Assembly: GCA_963717215.1 (NCBI GenBank)
Contig: CAVQVS010000004.1
Coordinates: 248,001-312,000 of the forward strand
Source: Roseiarcus sp963717215
Lineage (GTDB): Bacteria; Pseudomonadota; Alphaproteobacteria; Rhizobiales; Beijerinckiaceae
Reading direction: 5' to 3'
DNA length: 64,000 nt
In this document: in pieces, positions 17,401-26,036 of the stretch
How the letters are laid out: every line of letters begins with the position of its first letter
How positions within the stretch are numbered: the first letter of the stretch is position 1
Translations under genes and position numbers: made by a program
The notes under the pieces: model-generated
What the model was told of the DNA's origin: nothing
The model's database searches: none
Seen by the model: the letters and a program-made list of their open reading frames with translations, nothing else

Positions 17401-17729
17401 ACCCGGGTCTCATCCCGCCAGCCGATGTCGCGGCCGCCGCGAAAAGGGGGCTTGAGCTGCGGGAGAAATTTCACAGGGGCGGCACTTCGGTTGGCGTTCA
17501 TCGCGCAAAGCAGCTTGCTGAGCGTCGAGACGTAACTTTGCGCGATATTAGAGCGATCAGCGCTTATTTCGCCCGCCACAACGTCGACAAGGAGTCGAAA
17601 GGCCACGAATGGGGCGACGAAACCGACCCCTCCGCTGGCTATATCGCGTGGCTGCTGTGGGGCGGCGAGCCCGGCCGCCGCTGGGCTGACAGTTTGACGG
17701 CGCGTCTGAGCAAAACGGCGGCGGAATAA
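17397..17729 (+). CDS. Phage-like hypothetical protein
   Basis: This is a 110-residue protein. It has a helical RGLELREKFHRGGTSVGVHRAKQLAERR segment and the phrase PSAGYIAWLLWGGEPGRRWAD near the C-terminus. I recall similar sequences in small phage- or plasmid-associated proteins of alphaproteobacteria, some fused to head-maturation proteins. The function is unknown. It overlaps the DUF2945 gene by four bases and ends before a convergent terminator. Confidence 0.6.
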   Translation: MNPGLIPPADVAAAAKRGLELREKFHRGGTSVGVHRAKQLAERRDVTLRDIRAISAYFARHNVDKESKGHEWGDETDPSAGYIAWLLWGGEPGRRWADSLTARLSKTAAE

Positions 17730-17760
17730 TCGTCGCCGCTTGCCAGTTTCCCAGGGTCTT

Positions 17761-17786
17761 GTCATGCCCGCGAGAACGGGAATGAC
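17761..17786. repeat. Dispersed GTCATGCCCG-type palindromic repeat
   Basis: GTCATGCCCG, a short loop and CGGGAATGAC form an imperfect hairpin. It belongs to a class of intergenic palindromes often seen between convergent genes in alphaproteobacteria. A related copy starts near 57052. It may help end transcription of the upstream plus-strand gene. Confidence 0.6.
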
Positions 17787-17791
17787 AGAAT

Positions 17792-17826
17792 AAAAAAGGC
17801 GGCGGCCCTTAAAGCGCCGCTGCCTT
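17792..17826 (-). terminator. Rho-independent terminator of ahcY
   Basis: Read on the minus strand, AAGGCAGCGGC and GCCGCCGCCTT pair with one mismatch and are followed by six T. It begins 10 bases after the ahcY stop. Confidence 0.8.
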
Positions 17827-17836
17827 GCTCTGGACC

Positions 17837-19264
17837 TCAGTAGCGGTAGTGATCCGGCTTGAACGGTCCCGTCTGCGCGACGCCGAGGTATTTCGACTGC
17901 TCCGGCGTCATCTTGGTCAGCTTGACGCCGATCTTCGCCAGGTGCAGCGAAGCGACCTTTTCGTCGAGGTGCTTCGGCAGGGTGTAGACTTGCTTTTTGT
18001 ATTCGTTGGGCTTGGTGAAGAGTTCGATCTGCGCCAACGTCTGGTTGGTGAACGAGGCCGACATCACGAAGGAGGGATGGCCGGTCGCGTTGCCGAGATT
18101 AACCAGGCGCCCTTCGGACAGAAGGATGATCTTCTTGCCGTCGGGGAACTCGATCTCGTCGACCTGCGGCTTGACGTTGCTCCACTTGTAATTGCGCAAG
18201 CTCCCGACCTGGATCTCCGAATCGAAGTGGCCGATGTTGCAGACGATGGCGCGGTCGTGCATCGCGCGCATGTGGTCGAGCGTGATGACGTCGACATTGC
18301 CGGTCGCGGTGACGAAAATGTCGGCCCGCGGCGCGGCTTCGTCCATCGTGATGACCTCATAGCCCTCCATCGCCGCCTGAAGCGCGCAGATCGGATCGAC
18401 CTCGGAGACCATCACCCGGCAGCCGGCGTTGCGTAACGATGCGGCCGAGCCTTTGCCGACGTCGCCGAAGCCCGCGACCATCGCCACCTTGCCCGCCATC
18501 ATGACGTCAGTGCCGCGACGAATGCCGTCGACCAGCGACTCGCGGCAGCCGTAGAGATTGTCGAACTTCGACTTGGTGACGCTGTCGTTGACGTTGATCG
18601 CCGGCCAGAGGAGCTTGCCTTCCTTGGCCATGATATAAAGGCGATGGACGCCGGTCGTCGTCTCCTCGGTGACGCCGCGGATCGAGGTGGCGTTCTTGCC
18701 GTACCAGCCGGGATGGCTTTTCAGCCGCGCCTTGATGGCGGCGTAGAGCACTTCCTCTTCCTCGTTCGAGGCGGTGTCGAGGAATTTCGTGTCGCCCTTC
18801 TCGGCGCGCTGGCCAAGGTGGATCAGCATGGTGGCGTCGCCGCCGTCGTCGAGAATCATGTTCGGCGTGCCGCCGTCCGCCCATTCGAAAATGCGGTGGG
18901 TATAGTCCCAATAGTCCTTGAGGTTCTCGCCCTTGACCGCAAACACGGGCGTTCCGGTCGCGGCGATGGCAGCGGCCGCATGGTCCTGGGTCGAGTAGAT
19001 GTTGCAGGACGCCCAGCGGACATCGGCGCCCAGCGACTTCAACGTCTCGATGAGAACGGCGGTCTGAATGGTCATATGCAGGGAGCCGGCGATGCGCGCG
19101 CCCTTGAGCGGCTGGCTCTTGGCGTATTCGGCCCGCGTGGCCATGAGGCCCGGCATTTCGGTCTCGGCGATCGCGATCTCCTTGCGGCCATAGTCCGCAA
19201 GCTTGATGTCGGCGATGGCATAATCGTGAGCCTTGCTCACGAGCGTCGTGGCGGTCTTGGTCAT
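17837..19264 (-). CDS. ahcY: Adenosylhomocysteinase
   Basis: This 475-residue tetrameric enzyme reversibly splits S-adenosylhomocysteine to adenosine and homocysteine, closing the methyl cycle. The NAD-binding site is GFGDVGKGSAASL. Conserved active-site segments include CNIYSTQDHAAAAIA, EETTTGVHRLY, CNIGHFDSEI and GRLVNLGNATGHPSFVMS, and the family C-terminus DHYRY is present. A strong terminator follows, and an AT-rich imperfect palindrome lies upstream. In rhizobia ahcY often sits next to the HPr gene; here the accessory patch lies between. Confidence 0.96.
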   Translation of the reverse strand: MTKTATTLVSKAHDYAIADIKLADYGRKEIAIAETEMPGLMATRAEYAKSQPLKGARIAGSLHMTIQTAVLIETLKSLGADVRWASCNIYSTQDHAAAAIAATGTPVFAVKGENLKDYWDYTHRIFEWADGGTPNMILDDGGDATMLIHLGQRAEKGDTKFLDTASNEEEEVLYAAIKARLKSHPGWYGKNATSIRGVTEETTTGVHRLYIMAKEGKLLWPAINVNDSVTKSKFDNLYGCRESLVDGIRRGTDVMMAGKVAMVAGFGDVGKGSAASLRNAGCRVMVSEVDPICALQAAMEGYEVITMDEAAPRADIFVTATGNVDVITLDHMRAMHDRAIVCNIGHFDSEIQVGSLRNYKWSNVKPQVDEIEFPDGKKIILLSEGRLVNLGNATGHPSFVMSASFTNQTLAQIELFTKPNEYKKQVYTLPKHLDEKVASLHLAKIGVKLTKMTPEQSKYLGVAQTGPFKPDHYRY

Positions 19265-19603
19265 GGGCGGCGAAAGTCCTTTTTCCTAACGGACGCTCTC
19301 TTATCAGGGAGGGTGGAAACGTGCAATAAACATATAAGCAAATCTTTATATCAATTTCTTCCTTCTTTACACGTTTTGTCACTGTTGGTTTTTGCTTAAT
19401 CCCCTTGTGCCATACGAGAGCGGTGGCTATCGCTCTCAATATAAGACGCCGAGACTGAATAAGACGCTGACAATGGTAGCACGGCGCGATTCTTGCATTA
19501 GACAGGGGTTGAGAACGTGCTATGAGACGCTCGCTGTAAGCAGACGAAACGCCGGGTGCCGCGAATGCGGCTCGGCCGATGCGGTGAGGGGCTCGCGTTA
19601 AGT
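19265..19603. other. Divergent control region between ahcY and rpoN
   Basis: 339 bases between divergent genes. The ahcY-proximal 130 bases are AT-rich and hold the palindrome listed separately. The rpoN-proximal half has no evident motif. No SAH riboswitch structure could be recognised by eye. Confidence 0.45.
19331..19352. promoter_or_regulatory. AT-rich palindrome, possible SahR/SamR-type operator
   Basis: CATATAAGCA and TCTTTATATC form an imperfect inverted repeat around a short centre, 67 bases upstream of the ahcY start. ArsR-type SAM/SAH regulators of methionine-cycle genes in Proteobacteria use AT-rich palindromes of this kind upstream of ahcY. The assignment is by analogy. Confidence 0.45.
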
Positions 19604-21173
19604 ATGGCGCTTTCGGCCAAGTTGGTCATGCGGCAGAGTCAGGCGATGGTTCTGACGCCGCAGCTTCTGCAGGCGATCAAGCTGTTGCAGATGCCGAACC
19701 TTGAACTGACCCAGTTCATCGAGAACGAATTGGCGAGCAATCCCCTGCTCGAGCGGGCGGAGGAGCGCGAGGAGCCGAGCCTCGAGCAGGTCGAGCCGCA
19801 AGCCGACGGCTTTGCCGAAGCGGGGCCGGAACCGGGCGATTGGGCGCGTGAGGCGCTCGGAACGGACACGGGCCATCTGGCCGCCAATCTTGGGACCGAG
19901 GTCGAGAACACTTTCGACGCGGATCGCACCGCGCCGGCGATCCAGTCCGCGCCGGCCGAGGGTTTGAGCGCCAACGCCTGGACGGGGGTCGGCGCCAGCC
20001 CGGACAGCGGCGACGCCCCAGACTACGAATCCTACATCGCGGAGGCGGTATCGCTTCGCGACCATCTCGAGCGTCAGGCCGCAATTCTGCTTCCCGATCC
20101 GGCGGAACGCATCATCGGCGCCGCGCTGATCGACGGGCTCGACGAAGCAGGATATTTCGTCGGCTCGATCGCCGAAATCGCCGAGCGTCTCGGCGCCGAC
20201 GACGACCTTGTCGAGCGCGTTCTCGTGCGCCTGCAGACCTTGGAGCCGACGGGGGTGTTTGCGCGATCGCTCGCCGAGTGCCTCGCCCTTCAGCTTAAGG
20301 AGCGCGACCGCTTCGATCCGGCGATGCAGGCTTTCATCGAGAACCTGCCGGCGCTCGCGAGGCGGGACTTTCCGTTGTTGCGCCGCGCCTGCGGTGTCGA
20401 TGACGAGGATCTGCGCGACATGCTGGCCGAGATCCGGCGCCTCGAGCCGAAGCCCGGGCGCGCCTTCGGCGATCCCCCGGCGGCGCCGGCCATCCCCGAC
20501 GTCCATGTCACCGCGGCGCGGGATTTCGGCTGGCGGGTCGAGCTCAACACCCGGGCGTTGCCGCGCGTGCTCGTCAACGAGGTCTATGCGGCCGTGATCC
20601 GCCGCGGCGCGAAGCGAGACGAAGACCGCCAGTACGTCTCCGCCGAATCTGCAGGCGGCCAACTGGCTGACCAAGAGCCTCGAACAGCGCGCGCGCACCA
20701 TCCTCAACGTGGCGACCGAGATCGTGCGGCGGCAGGACACGTTCCTTCTGGAAGGCGTCTCGGGCTTGAGGCCGCTCAATCTGAAGATGATCGGCGAAGC
20801 GATCGGCGTTCACGAATCGACGGTCTCGCGCGCCACCGCGCATAAGTTTATTCAGACGCCGCGGGGCCTGTTCGAGATGAAATACTTCTTCACCGCGTCG
20901 ATCGCGTCGAGCGAAACGGGACAGGCCCATTCGGCTGAATCCGTGCGCCAACGCATCCGGCACATGATCGATGACGAAAGCCCGGACGACGTGCTGTCCG
21001 ACGACGTGATCGTAGAACGGCTTCGCAAGGAGCATGTCCTCGTGGCGCGGCGCACCGTCGCTAAATATCGCGACAGCCTGAGAATTCCTTCGTCAGTCGA
21101 AAGGCGCAAGATCAAGATGGCGACGGCGCCGGCTCGCGTTCGACGAGACAATTCCCTTTCAGTCGAAGCATAA
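19604..21173 (+). pseudogene. rpoN: RNA polymerase sigma-54 factor RpoN, one frameshift as sequenced
   Basis: Sigma-54 directs transcription from -24/-12 promoters with activator ATPases. Region I (MRQSQAMVLTPQLLQAIKLLQ) and the core-binding region are in one frame from ATG 19604. From about 20645 the conserved sequence continues in the next frame: NLQAANWLTKSLEQRA, the helix-turn-helix and the RpoN box ARRTVAKYR. An extra G near 20645 in GCCGAATCTG restores a 522-residue protein. Without the correction translation ends at 20845 and lacks the DNA-binding part. hpf and ptsN follow, the usual order. Confidence 0.85.
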
Positions 21174-21209
21174 TAGCAATTTTACTATTAATATGAACTA
21201 CTTATCAGG
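21174..21209. terminator. AT-rich inverted repeat after rpoN
   Basis: TAATAG and CTATTA flank an eight-base AT-rich loop right after the rpoN stop. It is a weak stem and could be a terminator remnant or part of the hpf promoter region. Confidence 0.3.
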
Positions 21210-21371
21210 AAGATTGACATGTTCCGAGCAGGCTCCTAACCGTAGCTGCGACTCGGTGGGCGGGGATCCGATCGAGCTGAAACCGAAGGGGCGGACAAAG
21301 ACGCGCGGGGGGCGGTGCGAAGGCGCGGGGAGCCATCGGCTCCCGCGCCTGAATGGTAGGGCTAGCGTTCG

Positions 21372-21962
21372 ATGACCTTGAGGGTATCCGGTAAGAACCT
21401 CGACATCGGGGAAGCTTTGCGTCAGCATGTACTGGAAAAAGTTGAGGCGACGGTCGCTCGCTATTTCAGCGGCTCCGTCGGCGGCCACGTGGTGATGACG
21501 CGCGAAGGCTCCGGCTATCGTTCGGACTGCACCTTGCGCTTGAGCTCGGGGTTGAGCTTGCACGCGGAGGGCCGAGCGCAGGAACCCTACCGTTGCTTCG
21601 ACCAAGCGGCCGACAAGATCGAAAGCCGTCTGCGCCGCTACAAGACCCGGTTGAAGGGTCACGCTGGCCCCTCCGCTGCGAATGCGCGGGGCAAGGTTGC
21701 CAACTATCTTATCGAATCGCCGCCCGATGAAGACGAGGAACCCTCAGGCGGCTTCGATCCCGTTGTCGTGGCGGAAGGAACGGAAGATCTCAAATCCCTT
21801 TCGGTCGCTTCGGCCGTCGCTGAACTCGATCTCACCGGCGCTCCAGTGATCGTCTTCCAGCATGCCGGCAGCGGCCGGGTGAATGTTGTCTATCGTCGCC
21901 GCGACGGAGCGATCGGCTGGCTCGATCCCCAGGCGCCTCGCGAACCCTCGCGCGCTGCATGA
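21372..21962 (+). CDS. hpf: Ribosome hibernation-promoting factor, long form
   Basis: This 196-residue HPF has an N-terminal ribosome-binding domain (MTLRVSGKNLDIGEALRQHV, AEGRAQEPYRCFDQAADKIESRLRRY) and, after a linker, the C-terminal dimerisation domain (APVIVFQHAGSGRVNVVYRRRDGAIGWLD). Long HPF alone forms 100S ribosome dimers in stationary cells. The rpoN-hpf-ptsN order is conserved in proteobacteria. It overlaps ptsN by four bases. Confidence 0.92.
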   Translation: MTLRVSGKNLDIGEALRQHVLEKVEATVARYFSGSVGGHVVMTREGSGYRSDCTLRLSSGLSLHAEGRAQEPYRCFDQAADKIESRLRRYKTRLKGHAGPSAANARGKVANYLIESPPDEDEEPSGGFDPVVVAEGTEDLKSLSVASAVAELDLTGAPVIVFQHAGSGRVNVVYRRRDGAIGWLDPQAPREPSRAA

Positions 21963-22438
21963 CCGGAACGAGCATGTCGTTATCCCAACTCCTTAGGCCA
22001 GACGCAGTGCTGGCCGCCCTGAGAGTGAACGGCAAGAAGCAGGCGCTGCAGGAGATGAGCGAGCGCGCGGCGCTGGTCTCAGGCCTGCCGGCGCGCGAGA
22101 TCTTCGATGCGATCTTGCAACGCGAGCGCCTCGGCTCGACCGGAGTCGGCGACGGCGTCGCGATTCCGCATGGTAAACTGGCCAAATGCCATCAGATTTT
22201 TGGCGTCTTCGCCAGGCTTGAGCGCGCGATCGATTTCGAAGCCCCGGACGCTCTCCCCGTCGATCTCATTTTCATGCTGATCGCCCCGGAAGCAGCGGGA
22301 GCAGACCATCTCAAGGCGCTGGCGATCAGCGCCCGCCTGCTGCGCAACGGCGGGGTCGCCCCCCAATTGCGCGCGACCAAGGATCCCACGGCGATTTACG
22401 CGCTTCTGACCATGGCGCCGACCTCGAATGCTGCCTGA
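21959..22438 (+). CDS. ptsN: Nitrogen regulatory PTS protein EIIA-Ntr
   Basis: This 159-residue EIIA-Ntr is the output protein of the nitrogen-related PTS and affects potassium, nitrogen and carbon control. The phosphorylated His is in GVAIPHGKL (H71), with DGVAIPHG typical. The segment LPVDLIFMLIAPEAAGADHLKALA is characteristic. Start ATG 21959 overlaps the hpf stop; a second ATG at 21974 is possible. It probably receives phosphate from the HPr encoded near 10.6-10.9 kb. Confidence 0.93.
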   Translation: MTGTSMSLSQLLRPDAVLAALRVNGKKQALQEMSERAALVSGLPAREIFDAILQRERLGSTGVGDGVAIPHGKLAKCHQIFGVFARLERAIDFEAPDALPVDLIFMLIAPEAAGADHLKALAISARLLRNGGVAPQLRATKDPTAIYALLTMAPTSNAA

Positions 22439-22459
22439 CCGGCCGGGAGCCTATTCCCC

Positions 22460-22699
22460 ATGAAAGCGCGTGTGATCGTGACATTGAAGTCCAGCGTGCT
22501 GGACCCGCAGGGTAAGGCGATCGAGGGCGCGCTCAAGGGACTGGCTGTCGACGGCCTCACAAGCGTGCGTCAAGGCAAGGTCTTCGATATCGAGCTCGAC
22601 GGCGACGACCCTGCGACCGCGCGCAAGAGGCTGAGCGAGGCCTGCGAGCGTCTGCTCGCCAACACCATTGTCGAGAATTACGCCATAGAAATCGCGTAA
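22460..22699 (+). CDS. purS: Phosphoribosylformylglycinamidine synthase subunit PurS
   Basis: This 79-residue subunit bridges PurQ and PurL in the fourth step of purine synthesis. It shows the family pattern: MKARVIVTLKSSVLDPQGKAIEGALKGLAVDGL, VRQGKVFDIEL and ACERLLANTIVENYAIEI. It is followed five bases later by purQ. purC, usual upstream, and purL, usual downstream, are absent from the window. Confidence 0.94.
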   Translation: MKARVIVTLKSSVLDPQGKAIEGALKGLAVDGLTSVRQGKVFDIELDGDDPATARKRLSEACERLLANTIVENYAIEIA

Positions 22700-22704
22700 C
22701 CGCC

Positions 22705-23389
22705 ATGCGTGCGGCAATCATCCTGTTTCCTGGAATTAATCGCGAAGGCGATATCGCGCGCGCGCTTCGACAGGCCACGGGCGCCGAGCCCGCAAACGTC
22801 TGGCACGCCGAACACGAATTGCCGGCCGGCGTCGATCTGGTCGTCTTGCCGGGCGGATTCTCCTACGGCGACTATCTGCGCTGCGGCGCGATCGCGGCGA
22901 GAGCGCCGATCATGCGCGCAGTCGCCGATCACGCGGCGCGCGGCGGGCTGGTGCTTGGCGTCTGCAATGGCTTCCAGATCCTCTGCGAGGCCGGCCTTTT
23001 GCCGGGCGTTTTGATGCGCAATGCGCAATTGCGCTTCATCTGCAAGATGCAGCATGTCCGGGTCGAGAACGCGCAAACGCCATTCACGCGTCGTTACGCG
23101 CCGGGACAGGTGGTCAAATTCGCCATCGCGCACGGCGAGGGAAACTTCATCGCCGATGACGACACGATTCGCAGGATCGAGGCGGAGGGCCGGGTCGCGT
23201 TTCGCTATTGCGACGCTGAGGGCGGCGGTCGCGGACGATATGAGCCTGAACGGCGCCATCAATTCGATAGCAGGCGTGTTCAATGACCAATTCAATGTTC
23301 TGGGTTTGATGCCGCACCCGGAAAACCTGATCGACCCCTTGGTCGGCGGGACAGACGGACGGGCGCTTTTTGCTTCGCTGGCAGCCTGA
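22705..23389 (+). pseudogene. purQ: PurQ glutaminase subunit, one frameshift as sequenced
   Basis: PurQ is the class I glutamine amidotransferase that supplies ammonia to PurL. The nucleophile Cys is in GLVLGVCNGFQILCEAGLLPG. Near 23225-23235 the frame changes. The read from the start ends in a non-conserved tail at 23286, while the expected end (DDMSLNGAINSIAGV to PHPENLIDPLVGG) with the catalytic His is in the next frame, stopping at 23389. One extra base in the GGCGGTCGCGG region explains it. The restored protein has 227 residues, normal for the short PurQ. Confidence 0.87.
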
Positions 23390-23555
23390 GCGGGCTTGTT
23401 GGCGGCCAGGTTGGGATCTGACGGCCTGCCGCCAAGCCATGCGTTCCTTGACCAATCCCCAGGCTTTTGCAAAAAAATTCCGTTTCCGCCGTTTTGTCAT
23501 ACTGCGTGAACTCTTGTTCGGCATTATCTGGTTTGAGTAAGGATAATCCGAACGC

Positions 23556-23927
23556 ATGACTGATTCGCTCGACAAGCTGTTCGCCGACGTCCAGGAGGCC
23601 CGGGACCGAAGTCCCTCGGTTTCCCGCACCTCCAAGCTATTCCGCGACGGGGTGCAGAAAATGGCCAAGAAACTGGTCGAGGAGGCGATCGAGGTCGGGC
23701 TCGACGCGGTCCAGATGAACCGGGAATCCGTGATCCTGGAGAGCGCCGACGTCCTCTATCATCTGGCCGTGATCTGGGCCGAGTGCGGCGTTTCGCCCGC
23801 CGAGGTCATGGGGGAAATCGATCGCCGTGAGCGCGTCTACGGCATCGCCGAAAAACTGCCCAAGCAGGCAAGCGTGGCTCAGATCCGGCGAATGGCGCCA
23901 TGGGCCGCGCGCCGACGCGCATCCTGA
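23556..23927 (+). CDS. HisE/MazG-like phosphoribosyl-ATP diphosphatase
   Basis: This 123-residue protein has the all-alpha NTP pyrophosphohydrolase pattern of HisE: SRTSKLFRDG, KKLVEEAIEV with the metal-binding Glu pair, and ESADVLYHLAVIW. HisE hydrolyses phosphoribosyl-ATP in histidine synthesis. It is not next to other his genes, and SRTSKLFRDGVQKMAKK differs from canonical HisE. A second copy or a related nucleotide-cleaning enzyme is possible. Confidence 0.7.
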   Translation: MTDSLDKLFADVQEARDRSPSVSRTSKLFRDGVQKMAKKLVEEAIEVGLDAVQMNRESVILESADVLYHLAVIWAECGVSPAEVMGEIDRRERVYGIAEKLPKQASVAQIRRMAPWAARRRAS

Positions 23928-24042
23928 TCAGACCGCGGGCTTATCCGCGGGCTCGCTGCTGAGCGCTCGCGCCCACAGCCTCCGCGATCATCCACCTTTC
24001 GTTGCGCAATCGTCGCCAAGGCGACTATCGGCGCGCGTGTCC

Positions 24043-24819
24043 TCAGAGCACGACCGGATTCTGGCCGCCGTCCATGGATAGCGTCACGCCGGTGATGTAG
24101 CCCGCCTTCGCCGAGGCGAGGAAAAGAACCGCGTCGGCGATCTCTTCCGCCGTCGCCATGCGGCCCAACGGGAGCCGCGCAACGCCACGCTTGCGAGCTT
24201 CCTCGACAGAGATGCCGGAAAGCCGAGCATCGGCCGCGAGCCCTTCCGCCACCCGGTCTGTCTCCGTCAAACTTGGACTGACGCCGATGACGCGAACGCC
24301 CCTGGCCGCGTAGGTCGCGCCAAGCCCGGCTGTGGCCAGCATCAGGGCGGCGTTGGCCGAGCCGCCGGCGAGATGGGTGGAGGAGGCGACCTTGCCGCCG
24401 ACTCCGATGACGCTGACGATGACGCCGCTCCCGCGCTTGCCCATGCGCTTCACGACGGGATCGATGACGTTGATGTAAGAGAAGAACTTGGCGTCAAACG
24501 CATCGCGCCAGACCGTTGGGTTCAAGTCATCCGGCGGCGTGCGCTTCGCGGCCCCGGCGGAGTTCACCAGAATGTCGATCGGCCCGAGCTTGTCTTCGAC
24601 CGTTTCGACCACTCTCGCCGCCGCGACGGCGTCCACGAGATCGGCGACGACGCCAAACGCCTCTGGGATCTGGGCGCTGGCTTTGTCGACATTTTCGCGC
24701 GAGCGGGAGCAGATGGCGATCCGCGCGCCTTCCGCCGCGAAGCCCAAGGCGCAAGCGAGCCCGATGCCCTTCGAGCCGCCGGTGACGAGCACGACTTTAC
24801 CTTTGAGTCCGAGCTCCAT
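24043..24819 (-). CDS. SDR family protein without the YxxxK motif
   Basis: This 258-residue protein has the Rossmann nucleotide site GGSKGIGLACALGFAAEGA and the NSAG motif (LVNSAGAAKR), and ends in the usual SDR tail AGYITGVTLSMDGGQ. The catalytic YxxxK is absent: the aligned region reads AGGSANAALM, with Gly and Asn in place of Tyr and Lys. It may be a divergent SDR clade using other residues, or a non-redox relative. It is on the same strand as, and downstream of, an SMP-30 gene. Confidence 0.75.
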   Translation of the reverse strand: MELGLKGKVVLVTGGSKGIGLACALGFAAEGARIAICSRSRENVDKASAQIPEAFGVVADLVDAVAAARVVETVEDKLGPIDILVNSAGAAKRTPPDDLNPTVWRDAFDAKFFSYINVIDPVVKRMGKRGSGVIVSVIGVGGKVASSTHLAGGSANAALMLATAGLGATYAARGVRVIGVSPSLTETDRVAEGLAADARLSGISVEEARKRGVARLPLGRMATAEEIADAVLFLASAKAGYITGVTLSMDGGQNPVVL

Positions 24820-24914
24820 CGCCCGTTGTCTCCGTGTGTTCCGATCCGCAATAGGTCAGGCATGGACGGCATGACCGGACCGGCCTTATGAACCGATCGT
24901 CGGGCGCCGTCGCT

Positions 24915-25853
24915 TTAACCGAGCTTCGACCCGTTTGTCATCAAGAGGACCGAGTAGAGCGAGGTCGTGCCGCAGATGTATAGGCGATTACGCTTCGGGC
25001 CGCCGAACGTCACATTGGCGACGATTTCGGGAATCAGGATCTTGCCGATCAGCTTCCCGTCCGGCTCATAGCAATAGACGCCCTTGCCTGTGCTCGTCCA
25101 AATTCGTCCCGAACGATCGACCCGGAAGCCATCATACATCCCGTCCTCTTTCGCCAGTTCGGCAAAGATTTCGCCCGACCCTTTCACACTTTTGCCGTCC
25201 GCATTGACAACGTAGCGGCGAATGGCGCGCGGCGTCTTCTCCTTGTGCGACGCGCCCGTGTCCGCGACGTAGAGGAGCTTCTCGTCGGGCGAGAAAGCGA
25301 TGCCGTTCGGCCGCACCATATTGTCGACCAGCTTCGTGACGGCCCCGGTCGAGTCGATGCGATAGACGTAGCAGCCGTCAATCTCGGGCGTCGCCGGGTC
25401 GCCCTCGTTGTCGCCGTCGATGCCGTACGCCGGGTCGGTGAACCAGATCGAGTCGTCCGATTTCACGACCGCATCGTTCGGAGAGTTGAAGCGCTTGCCC
25501 TCCCACTTGTCCGCGAGCACCTTGATCGAGCCGTCGAACTCCGTGCGGGTGACGCGGCGGGTCAGATGCTCGCAGGTGACAAGCCGCCCCTGGTTGTCGA
25601 CCGTGTTGCCGTTCGAATTGTTGGAGCCCTGCCGGAAGACGGACACTTGGCCCAATTCTTCGACGAAACGCAGCATCCGGTTGTTGGGAATGTCGGACCA
25701 GATAAGATAGCGGCCGGCCGCGAACCAGGCCGGACCCTCGGCCCAGACCGAGCCGGTCCAGTGCCGCGTCACTCGCATGTAGCCGGCGAACAGCTGCCCG
25801 AAGCGCTTGTCCAGCACCACGAGGTCCGTGCCCTCCACCTGTCCGTGATACAT
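24915..25853 (-). CDS. SMP-30/gluconolactonase-like protein
   Basis: This 312-residue beta-propeller enzyme likely opens a sugar or other lactone. Typical strand motifs are WAEGPAWFAAGRYLIWSDIP, SPNDAVVKSDDSIWFTDPAYGI and RPNGIAFSPDEKLLYVADTG, which hold the metal-binding Glu, Asn and Asp. The open frame continues far upstream, but ATG at 25853 is preceded by a strong GGGGGGAAG ribosome site. A second family member lies at 29.6-30.5 kb. It ends 95 bases before the SDR gene, so they may share an operon. Confidence 0.85.
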   Translation of the reverse strand: MYHGQVEGTDLVVLDKRFGQLFAGYMRVTRHWTGSVWAEGPAWFAAGRYLIWSDIPNNRMLRFVEELGQVSVFRQGSNNSNGNTVDNQGRLVTCEHLTRRVTRTEFDGSIKVLADKWEGKRFNSPNDAVVKSDDSIWFTDPAYGIDGDNEGDPATPEIDGCYVYRIDSTGAVTKLVDNMVRPNGIAFSPDEKLLYVADTGASHKEKTPRAIRRYVVNADGKSVKGSGEIFAELAKEDGMYDGFRVDRSGRIWTSTGKGVYCYEPDGKLIGKILIPEIVANVTFGGPKRNRLYICGTTSLYSVLLMTNGSKLG

Positions 25854-26036
25854 TCTGCTTCCCCCCGATTGCTGTGGCGACTGTTCGCCTGAGGTTGGCG
25901 CCTCCGGCGCGCAAGGGCAAGAGCGGCGCCGCCCGCCGCCTGTCAAGGAAAAGTGAGGGCGGATGGAAGGAGATCCCCGCATTAAAACGACCGCCAAGGC
26001 TTGCGGTGTCCGCTGGCATCCGCCACATTGAGGCTC

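Noticed and set aside
19265..19330. SAH riboswitch upstream of ahcY
   Set aside because: I could not build the required conserved helices or pseudoknot by eye; a covariance search would decide.
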